11,244 nucleotides of DNA from the NCBI GenBank assembly GCA_023230665.1, contig JALNWY010000094.1:1-11244 (forward strand). Direction: 5' to 3'. Each line of letters starts with the position of its first letter. The stretch's first letter is position 1. This document shows, in pieces, positions 1 to 5,270 of the stretch. This DNA comes from Deltaproteobacteria bacterium. GTDB lineage: Bacteria; Desulfobacterota; Desulfomonilia; UBA1062. The position numbers and the translations under genes are program-made. The notes under the pieces are model-generated. The model was not told the origin of the DNA, did not search any database, and saw nothing but the letters and a program-made list of their open reading frames with translations.

Positions 1-51
1 GATGCCGAGTATGCCGAAAATCCAGATGCCCTTGCGAAAGATACCCTTCAC
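1..51 (-). CDS. Possible N-terminus of a membrane protein (partial, exits window)
   Basis: Reading leftwards from a GTG at 51-49, the frame stays open to the window edge and gives a short basic start followed by a hydrophobic run (MKGIFRKGIWIFGILGI, counting GTG as Met). This looks like a membrane-anchored N-terminus. An in-frame stop at 63-61 limits the start to this GTG or the TTG at 60-58. No convincing Shine-Dalgarno sequence precedes either codon. A sigma70-like promoter at 60-89 would place the transcript start within a few bases of the GTG, so translation would be leaderless or begin further left, outside the window. Only 17 codons are visible and no function can be assigned. Confidence 0.27.
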   Translation of the reverse strand, partial: MKGIFRKGIWIFGILGI

Positions 52-59
52 GATAGGCA

Positions 60-89
60 ACTATAGCCACGTGTTTCCCGGGGTGTCAA
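60..89 (-). promoter_or_regulatory. Sigma70-like promoter reading left out of the window
   Basis: On the minus strand a perfect TTGACA (-35, 89-84) is followed after 18 nt by TATAGT (-10, 65-60). The expected transcription start is near 53. It faces the open frame at 51-1. The hexamer match is good, but no other evidence is available. Confidence 0.4.
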
Positions 90-107
90 TACAGGATCAG
101 GGCCATC

Positions 108-167
108 GGGGCCAAGAATCAACAGGGATCTCGAGAAGTGACCTGACCCCTGTTGATTCTTGACCCC
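108..167. repeat. Imperfect inverted repeat, 20-bp arms, 3' of the PilZ gene
   Basis: Arms 108-127 and 148-167 are complementary at 19 of 20 positions around a 20-nt loop (128-147). The right arm with its flank contains GGGGTCA twice on the minus strand, once directly followed by GGTCAC. The repeat begins 6 nt past the stop codon of the PilZ gene, so it would fold at the 3' end of that transcript. It has no U-tract and is therefore not a standard intrinsic terminator. The GGGGTCAGGTC-type motif recalls REP-like repeats mobilised by REP-associated tyrosine transposases; this parallel is from memory and no such transposase gene is in the window. It may act as a 3' stabilising or terminating hairpin. 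Confidence 0.6.
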
Positions 168-173
168 GGACTG

Positions 174-1001
174 CTACGGCTGCCTCTTTCTGAGCAGCTC
201 GCGCTGCCGCCTGAAGAGGTAGCGGATGATATCGTCCTTTGATTCCGGATCTATCTGATGAAACCTGAGCGCTACGGCATAGCGTCTTGTCTCGTAGCTG
301 GTGACCGGCTTGATCCGGATGACATTGCCCACCAGCCGTATGAAGAGCAGCGGCACCATGGGAAGGATGAGATTGATCTCCAAAAGATCGCCTTTCTCAT
401 ACAACTCCCCGGAAATGAACCTGATGCCCGAAGCGCTGATATTGACGTCTCGGGGAGAGGTCTTCATGAGCTCTCCGAAATCCTCCATCAGATACATGTG
501 GATGAGCAGGTCGAGCTTGCGGTTGATCTCCCAGATGGCCTGGCTGTACGGCGACTCCCTGGTATAGGGCACCTCGTCGGCGCCCGGATAGCCGTATTTG
601 CCTTTGAGAAAAGAGTCGATGATGAGCTTGTTCGAGCGAATCCGCTCCAGGGTCGCGGGCAGCACTTCGGCCCTTTTGTCGGCATGGCACAGGAATTCCG
701 ATCTGAAATAGATCTTGTCGTAGATGCGAACGTCCTGCCTGCGATCGTTTCCCGGCGTTGGATAGCACTCCACGCACATCCTGATACCAGAGTCCGTGGT
801 TTCCACCACCTTGGCGAGAATGGAATCCTGCCCGTCGGATATCCGCACCAGGGTGCCGTCGGACACCTCCCACGCGCCCTGGGGCGAAAAGACGAACTGA
901 TCCTCTCCAAGGACCCCGGTCACCTCTCCGGGCACATTGTTTCCTCCCGACACATGGGCATGCACGCCCGCATTCAGATTCAGCATCGTATCGATATTCA
1001 T
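174..1001 (-). CDS. PilZ-domain c-di-GMP receptor, YcgR-like with a helical insertion
   Basis: The 275-residue soluble protein has the arrangement of a YcgR-type receptor. A beta-rich N-terminal domain (about 8-82) is followed by a PilZ domain that starts at the c-di-GMP-binding arginine motif RxxxR (R88-R92, in DRRQDVR) and carries the second binding motif as NISASG (N187, S189, G192, matching D/NxSxxG). Both motifs are intact, so c-di-GMP binding is expected. The motifs are about 95 residues apart, whereas ordinary PilZ domains have roughly 25-35; residues about 105-182 look mostly helical and form an insertion. No signal peptide or membrane segment is visible, so it acts in the cytoplasm. 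The start ATG overlaps the stop of the upstream diguanylate cyclase (ATGA), with AAGGG a few bases before it, suggesting translational coupling. The controlled target (motility, secretion, polysaccharide) cannot be read from the sequence. Confidence 0.85.
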   Translation of the reverse strand: MNIDTMLNLNAGVHAHVSGGNNVPGEVTGVLGEDQFVFSPQGAWEVSDGTLVRISDGQDSILAKVVETTDSGIRMCVECYPTPGNDRRQDVRIYDKIYFRSEFLCHADKRAEVLPATLERIRSNKLIIDSFLKGKYGYPGADEVPYTRESPYSQAIWEINRKLDLLIHMYLMEDFGELMKTSPRDVNISASGIRFISGELYEKGDLLEINLILPMVPLLFIRLVGNVIRIKPVTSYETRRYAVALRFHQIDPESKDDIIRYLFRRQRELLRKRQP

Positions 1002-1978
1002 GAGCCACCCTTCAACACTTCGACCCGATTCCGTCCACGCTCTTTTGCCAGATAAAGCCCCTTGTCCGCCTGTTTGATGAGATCGGAATGGCTGAGTCCA
1101 TTCCGGTATTCGCTGATGCCGATGCTTAGGGTGATGTGCAGCCCTGCCACGAACTCGGTCTTTTCAATCATGCACCTGAGCCTTTCCGCAAGATTCCTGG
1201 CCTTGCCGATCACGGTATGGGGAAGCAGGACAGCGAATTCCTCTCCCCCGTAGCGGAACACCCGGTCGCTCTTGCGGACGCACCGGTTGAGCCTGTCGGC
1301 AAGAGCCTTGAGCACCAGATCGCCGATCTGGTGGCCGAACCCGTCATTGATCTTCTTGAACCAGTCGATATCGGCCATCATGACAGAGAACGTGGTGGCG
1401 TACCTCTTGGCCCGGTCCAGCTCGGCCCTGATCATCTCTTCGAACGCCCGATAGTTGAGCAGACCGGTGAGCCCGTCACGATATGCCAGATGGAGCAGGA
1501 TCTCGTGGTTGATGAGCTTTCCCACCGCAGGCGTCAATATCTTGACCCATTCGCTGAAAATATTGTCATGAATGCCGGAGTTGATGGAGAGCACCACGCG
1601 GGCCCCGGCAGTCTCCATGAGGGGCAGATCAAGGCGGTCCATCAAAAGGGGCGGGTGCCCCCCCACCTTAACGGGTGTGTAGGAGAACGAATGGTTCCCC
1701 AGTATTCTCCTGGCCTCGGCAAACCCGCCGCCCGCTCCGTCGAGGACCGAGTATGCCTGACTCTGGGAGCCTGTCATGGTGATGTAGACCGCAGGCCCGG
1801 CCTGAGGAAAGGTCTGGCCCATGAGAGACAGGAGATCGATCATGGCTGCGGGAAAGGTAGTGCCGGACATCAGCGAGACAATGCTTTCAGTGAAAAGCGC
1901 CAAAGTCCGGTGTCTGGAAAGTTCTCCTGTCCCGCTGTCCTCCCGCCCGTGCAGTGCTTCGGCTTCCGCAATAAACAT
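998..1978 (-). CDS. Diguanylate cyclase with GAF-like sensor region and GGDEF domain
   Basis: This enzyme makes c-di-GMP from two GTP. With the start chosen here the product is 326 residues (MFIAEAEALHG...). About 150 N-terminal residues of mixed alpha/beta character resemble a divergent GAF-type sensor domain; that assignment is tentative. The C-terminal GGDEF domain begins at RDGLTGLLNYR, continues through ADIDWFKKINDGFGH (metal and substrate binding), and has the active-site GGEEF at residues 244-248. The inhibitory I-site RxxD (RKSD) lies exactly five residues upstream, so product feedback inhibition is likely. There is no EAL domain and no membrane segment, so it is probably cytosolic. 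The ATG at 1978 has a strong GGAGGAAGAG 3 nt upstream (GGAGG core spacing 8). An in-frame ATG at 2035 would add 19 residues but has poorer spacing to an SD. The stop overlaps the start of the PilZ gene by 4 nt. Confidence 0.9.
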   Translation of the reverse strand: MFIAEAEALHGREDSGTGELSRHRTLALFTESIVSLMSGTTFPAAMIDLLSLMGQTFPQAGPAVYITMTGSQSQAYSVLDGAGGGFAEARRILGNHSFSYTPVKVGGHPPLLMDRLDLPLMETAGARVVLSINSGIHDNIFSEWVKILTPAVGKLINHEILLHLAYRDGLTGLLNYRAFEEMIRAELDRAKRYATTFSVMMADIDWFKKINDGFGHQIGDLVLKALADRLNRCVRKSDRVFRYGGEEFAVLLPHTVIGKARNLAERLRCMIEKTEFVAGLHITLSIGISEYRNGLSHSDLIKQADKGLYLAKERGRNRVEVLKGGS

Positions 1979-1981
1979 AGG

Positions 1982-1991
1982 CTCTTCCTCC
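1982..1991 (-). promoter_or_regulatory. Ribosome binding site that selects the diguanylate cyclase start
   Basis: The minus strand reads GGAGGAAGAGCCT directly before the ATG at 1978, with the GGAGG core 8 nt from the start. This is the best SD in the region and favours 1978 over the upstream in-frame ATG at 2035. Confidence 0.6.
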
Positions 1992-2108
1992 ACTGGGAAA
2001 AAATCCTGAGTTTCTCTTATTCCCTGATGATTCATGCAAGGGACATGCCTTTTCCTGAAAGGCCGGACACAGCGGCTGCCAAGGCCTCGGCGGTAATCAT
2101 GAAAATTT

Positions 2109-2126
2109 GCCTGCTATTCTGCAGGC
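2109..2126. other. Short GC-rich stem-loop in the divergent intergenic region
   Basis: GCCTGC (2109-2114) and GCAGGC (2121-2126) form a 6-bp stem around a 6-nt loop. On the minus strand it is followed by AAATTTTC, too weak a T-tract for a confident terminator. It would lie in the untranslated leader of the diguanylate cyclase transcript if that transcript starts further upstream. It sits 2 nt from the TGTTGA palindrome at the oxidoreductase promoter. Confidence 0.35.
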
Positions 2127-2128
2127 AC

Positions 2129-2141
2129 TGTTGATTCAACA
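2129..2141. promoter_or_regulatory. 13-bp palindrome over the -35 box; candidate operator
   Basis: TGTTGA-T-TCAACA is a perfect 6-bp inverted repeat around one base. It covers all of the predicted -35 hexamer (2131-2136) of the oxidoreductase operon promoter. This geometry suits a dimeric repressor that blocks RNA polymerase. The regulator is unknown and no transcription-factor gene is in the window. A palindrome of this size can occur by chance, so the role is inferred from position only. Confidence 0.4.
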
Positions 2142-2159
2142 ATCAGATTGGTGTATAAG
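2131..2159 (+). promoter_or_regulatory. Sigma70-like promoter for the oxidoreductase operon
   Basis: TTGATT (2131-2136) and TATAAG (2154-2159) are separated by 17 nt, the optimal spacing. They match the consensus hexamers at 4 of 6 and 5 of 6 positions. Transcription would begin near 2166, leaving a leader of about 100 nt before the gamma-subunit ATG. Confidence 0.5.
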
Positions 2160-2268
2160 CCTGATCGGGCAGGGCTGATACGGGACCATACCCTCTGGAG
2201 AAGGATCTCTGTGCGCATGGATACGCCCCTGTATCGCCTGCACTGCCGATAACCGTGGATAAGGCGCT

Positions 2269-2832
2269 ATGAAGAATGACAACATCGAGATCAGATGGCA
2301 TGGCAGAGGCGGACAGGGAGCCATCACCGCGGCAAAGATCGTGGCAAAGGCCATGTTCGCCTCAGGATACACCGGGGTGGCCATGGTCCCCACCTTTGGG
2401 ACCGAACGCAGGGGAGCACCGGTCTTTACCTCGCTCAAGGTCTCCCGGGAAAAGATCTATGATCTCTCCCCTTCCAAGAGACCTGATATCGTGGTGGTTC
2501 TGGACCACCTCCTTCTGGAGGAGGAAGATATCACCCAGGGACTGAAGCAGGGCGGGCTCGTCATCATCAACTCGCCCCTGGCCGTCCGGGGCTATGGCTT
2601 CAACGGAAGCCGGGTGGCGGTTGCCGACGTGACCGATCTCTCGGTGAAGGCCGGCCTGCCGCAGGGCATGGTCAACAGCGGCATCATCGGCTCGTTCGCC
2701 AGGGCCGCGGGCCTTGTGGAGCTCGACGCGCTCCTGAAGACCATCAAAGACGAGTTCATCGGCAGGAGGCCCGGCGAAAACGCTTGCGCTGCGCAGCTTT
2801 GTTTTGAAAACACGATCATGGGAGGCCTCTGA
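2269..2832 (+). CDS. porC: 2-oxoacid:ferredoxin oxidoreductase, gamma subunit (PorC-like)
   Basis: The gamma subunit belongs to the thiamine-diphosphate-dependent complex that converts a 2-oxoacid plus CoA to acyl-CoA, CO2 and reduced ferredoxin in the cytoplasm. The 187-residue length fits the family. The N-terminus carries HGRGGQG (11-17), the diagnostic glycine-rich motif, followed by MVPTFGTERRGAP, equivalent to the conserved GPExRGG-type segment. The middle has DLSPSKRPDIVVVLD and a loop ending in INSPL, as in other gamma subunits. The start ATG has only a weak AAGG 4 nt upstream. The stop TGA shares one base with the delta-subunit ATG (TGATG). It opens an operon in the order gamma-delta-alpha-beta, the classic porCDAB order of archaea and Thermotoga. 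Pyruvate is the likeliest substrate, but 2-oxobutyrate or branched-chain oxoacids cannot be excluded. Confidence 0.9.
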   Translation: MKNDNIEIRWHGRGGQGAITAAKIVAKAMFASGYTGVAMVPTFGTERRGAPVFTSLKVSREKIYDLSPSKRPDIVVVLDHLLLEEEDITQGLKQGGLVIINSPLAVRGYGFNGSRVAVADVTDLSVKAGLPQGMVNSGIIGSFARAAGLVELDALLKTIKDEFIGRRPGENACAAQLCFENTIMGGL

Positions 2833-3131
2833 TGCCGGCCGGAGACTACCGGAAAAAGATATCGCTGAGCGAGTCAGGCCCGGGCGATGCCGGCAAGACC
2901 GGCTCCTGGCGGATCGTCCGGCCGGTCATCGATCCGGACGTGTGCATCCCGGGCCGGAGAAATGCGCCTGCCTGCTATATCTGCTGGCTCTATTGCCCGG
3001 ACGGCGTGATATCCCGGAGCGTCCCTCCCGGCATCGACTATCAGTACTGCAAGGGCTGCGGGATATGTGCGGAAGAATGCCCCACCAAGGCAATCACCAT
3101 GGTGGAAGAGTCCAGCTTTATCAAGGAGTGA
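2832..3131 (+). CDS. porD: 2-oxoacid:ferredoxin oxidoreductase, delta subunit (2x[4Fe-4S] ferredoxin)
   Basis: This 99-residue electron-transfer subunit passes electrons from the catalytic subunits to external ferredoxin. It has the PorD lead-in TGSWRIVRPVID (23-34) and then two cysteine clusters. The second, C73, C76, C79 and C83 followed by Pro, is a standard CxxCxxCxxxCP motif. The first is unusual: C48, C51 and C55-Pro are normally spaced (CYICWLYCPD), but the preceding cysteine, C38, is nine residues away from C48 instead of two, because of a PGRRNAP insertion. Two [4Fe-4S] clusters are still expected if C38 can reach. The ATG overlaps the gamma stop by 1 nt and has GGAGG a few bases upstream. 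The alpha gene follows after 10 nt. Confidence 0.9.
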   Translation: MPAGDYRKKISLSESGPGDAGKTGSWRIVRPVIDPDVCIPGRRNAPACYICWLYCPDGVISRSVPPGIDYQYCKGCGICAEECPTKAITMVEESSFIKE

Positions 3132-3141
3132 ACGAGAAGCG

Positions 3142-4359
3142 ATGCAGATCATCGAGACAGGGAACGTTGCCGCGGCCCTGGGCGTAAAGCTCGCCAGGGC
3201 CCAGGTCATTGCCGCATATCCCATCACCCCGCAGACGCCGCTGACCGAAAAGCTCTCGGAATTCATTGAATCGGGCGAGATGCAGGCAGAGTATATCCCG
3301 GTGGAGAGCGAACACAGCGCGCTCGCCATCTGCATCGCCGCCGCCTCCGCAGGCGCCAGGTCCTTTACCGCCACCAGCTCCAACGGGCTGCTCTATATGC
3401 ACGAGCAGATCCAGTGGGCCGCAGGCGCCAGGCTCCCTCTGGTCATGTGTGTGGCCAACCGGGGGGTGGGCGCGCCCTGGACCATCTGGAACGATCACCA
3501 AGACTCTATCTCCCAGCGGGACACGGGGTGGATCCAGATCTATGCCAACGACCACCAGCAGATCATCGACTCGGTGCTCAAGGCCTTTTGTCTTGCCGAG
3601 GAGATCATGATACCGGTCATGGTATGCTACGACGGGTATATCCTCTCGCACACCCACATGCCCTTTGATGTGCCCGACAGCGAAATAGCGGATGCCTTTC
3701 TTCCGCCCTACCGGCCTCCCTATGCCCTCGATCCCGCTGATCCGGCAAACCTCAACACGGTCACCATGCCGGACGGCCGCCCGGATGTCCGGGGGGACAT
3801 CTCGCCGGGGTATATGGAAATCCGCCATCTCCTTCAGCACGACATGGTGGAGGCCATCCCGGCGCTCAAGCGCGTGGAAGAACGCTTCAGGTCGATGTTC
3901 GGGCGCGGGCACGACCCGTATGTCGAGCCCTATCGCTGCGACGACGCCGACTATATCGCCGTGAGCCTGGGCTCACTGTCCTACCAGCTTCACGACGTGG
4001 CGGATGCCCTCAGAGCCGAGGGAGTAAGGGCCGGGGTGCTGAGCGTGCACCTCTACCGTCCCTTCCCGGACCGGATCATCGCCGAGGCCCTGAACAGATG
4101 CTCAGGCGTCATCGTGTTCGAGAAGGCCCTGAGCTACGGCTACCAGGGCCCCCTGTGCTCGGACATCAAGTCCGCGCTCTACCGCTACGCCCAAGGCAAG
4201 CCCTTTGTGACAAACTATATTCTCGGACTGGGCGGCAGGGAGATCACCACACAGGACCTCTATGAAGCCCTGAAGGTTTCGTGCTCTCCTGACGGCGGCG
4301 CAGGAGAAGAGACCAGATGGATCGGGCTTAAGATTCCTGCAGGGGGAACGCAGACATGA
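3142..4359 (+). CDS. porA: 2-oxoacid:ferredoxin oxidoreductase, alpha subunit (PorA-like)
   Basis: The 405-residue alpha subunit helps form the substrate- and thiamine-diphosphate-binding site with beta. The family signature YPITPQTP is at 26-33, followed by the conserved acidic VESEHSA (54-60). ANRGVGAPWTIWNDHQDS and then RDTGWIQIYA (126-135) match the pyruvate-type alpha segment that ends in QRDxGWIQ. The C-terminal domain has SVHLYRPFPD and FEKALSYGYQGPL, the positions where PorA proteins carry RPFP and the conserved aromatic/Gly segment. The frame is open 25 codons upstream of 3142, but that part overlaps the delta gene. The ATG at 3142, preceded by GAGAAG and the AAGGAG that straddles the delta stop, gives the expected MQIIETGNVAAA start. 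The stop overlaps the beta ATG by 4 nt (ATGA). Substrate assignment to pyruvate rests on motif resemblance and operon order. Confidence 0.9.
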   Translation: MQIIETGNVAAALGVKLARAQVIAAYPITPQTPLTEKLSEFIESGEMQAEYIPVESEHSALAICIAAASAGARSFTATSSNGLLYMHEQIQWAAGARLPLVMCVANRGVGAPWTIWNDHQDSISQRDTGWIQIYANDHQQIIDSVLKAFCLAEEIMIPVMVCYDGYILSHTHMPFDVPDSEIADAFLPPYRPPYALDPADPANLNTVTMPDGRPDVRGDISPGYMEIRHLLQHDMVEAIPALKRVEERFRSMFGRGHDPYVEPYRCDDADYIAVSLGSLSYQLHDVADALRAEGVRAGVLSVHLYRPFPDRIIAEALNRCSGVIVFEKALSYGYQGPLCSDIKSALYRYAQGKPFVTNYILGLGGREITTQDLYEALKVSCSPDGGAGEETRWIGLKIPAGGTQT

Positions 4360-5270
4360 AGACCACTATCCTTGACCTTCCGGAAGAGGAACTCATCGAG
4401 CCGGGGAACCGGGCATGCGCGGGCTGCGCGCTGGGTATCGCCTATCGGGCGGGGCTGAAGGCCCTGGGCAGGGACACGCTGCTCGTGGTCCCCCCCAGCT
4501 GCCTTACCGTGCTCCAGGGGCTCTATCCCATCGCGGCCACAAAACTCCCCTCGCTCAATGTCACCTTTGCATCCACGGCATCTGCAGCCACCGGGTTGCT
4601 GGCGGCGCTGAAGGTCACGGGCCGCACGGGTGTCAATGTAGCGGCCTGGGCCGGCGACGGAGGAACGAGCGACATCGGCCTGCAGGCCCTGTCCGCCGCC
4701 TGCGAGCGCGGAGACAACTTTGTGTTTGTCTGCTACGACAACGAGGGCTACATGAACACCGGTGTCCAGCGATCGGGCACCACGCCGCAATGGGCCATCA
4801 CGGCGAACACGCCCTTAAAGGGCAAGATGCAGCCCAACAAGAACGTGCCCGCAATCATGGCGGCGCACGGCATCGACTATGTTGCCGCCACCTCCGCGGC
4901 CTACCCTCTTGACCTCTACGACAAGATCAAAAAGGCGCTCACCTATGGCGGCGTCAAGTACATCCATATCCATATCCCCTGCCCGCCCGGGTGGGGGTTT
5001 GAGCCGCGATATGCGGTGAAGCTGGGAAAGCTCGCCGTGGAGACAGGGCTCTATGAGCTCTACGAGATCGAAAAGTCGCAGCTCCGCCATACCGGCGCGT
5101 CGCTCAAGCTCATGGAAAAGAGAAGGCTCCTTCCCGTGGAGAACTACTTGCGGGCCCAGAGCCGGTTTAAAACCATATCAGATGCCGAGATGGAAAAGAT
5201 TCAGGACCAGATCACCCGGAAATGGGAAGGCTATTTCAAATCATCCGAAGAGGCCCAGGGCGGGGAGTAG
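4356..5270 (+). CDS. porB: 2-oxoacid:ferredoxin oxidoreductase, beta subunit (PorB-like)
   Basis: The 304-residue beta subunit binds thiamine diphosphate and a [4Fe-4S] cluster and carries out decarboxylation of the 2-oxoacid. CAGC (C21, C24), C49 in PPSC and C209 in PCPPGW are the four cysteines expected to bind the cluster. The cofactor motif starts at GDGGTSDIG (100-108) and ends with DNEGYMNTG (128-136), fitting the GDG-x(n)-N thiamine/Mg pattern. SGTTPQWAITA (140-150) is the conserved SGxTP stretch. Its ATG lies inside the last codons of alpha, giving translational coupling. The last 40 bp, including the stop, overlap the 3' end of the oppositely oriented dehydratase gene. The residues after about 270 form a charged, probably helical tail, common at the end of PorB proteins. 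Confidence 0.92.
   Translation: MKTTILDLPEEELIEPGNRACAGCALGIAYRAGLKALGRDTLLVVPPSCLTVLQGLYPIAATKLPSLNVTFASTASAATGLLAALKVTGRTGVNVAAWAGDGGTSDIGLQALSAACERGDNFVFVCYDNEGYMNTGVQRSGTTPQWAITANTPLKGKMQPNKNVPAIMAAHGIDYVAATSAAYPLDLYDKIKKALTYGGVKYIHIHIPCPPGWGFEPRYAVKLGKLAVETGLYELYEIEKSQLRHTGASLKLMEKRRLLPVENYLRAQSRFKTISDAEMEKIQDQITRKWEGYFKSSEEAQGGE

Noticed and set aside
258..1055. Long plus-strand open frame opposite the PilZ gene
   Set aside because: It lies antisense to a gene with clear PilZ motifs, is rich in His/Arg/Pro and Asp in the way antisense frames of GC-rich genes are, and shows no domain.
1136..2134. 332-codon plus-strand open frame opposite the diguanylate cyclase gene
   Set aside because: Antisense shadow of a gene with canonical GGDEF motifs; composition is skewed and no SD precedes it.
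2217..2252. 11-codon open frame (MDTPLYRLHCR) in the oxidoreductase leader, a possible attenuator peptide
   Set aside because: No SD at useful distance, no run of regulatory codons and no terminator/antiterminator pair after it.
3067..3141. 25-codon N-terminal extension of the alpha subunit
   Set aside because: It overlaps the cysteine-rich end of the delta gene in another frame, and the family N-terminus begins at the ATG at 3142.
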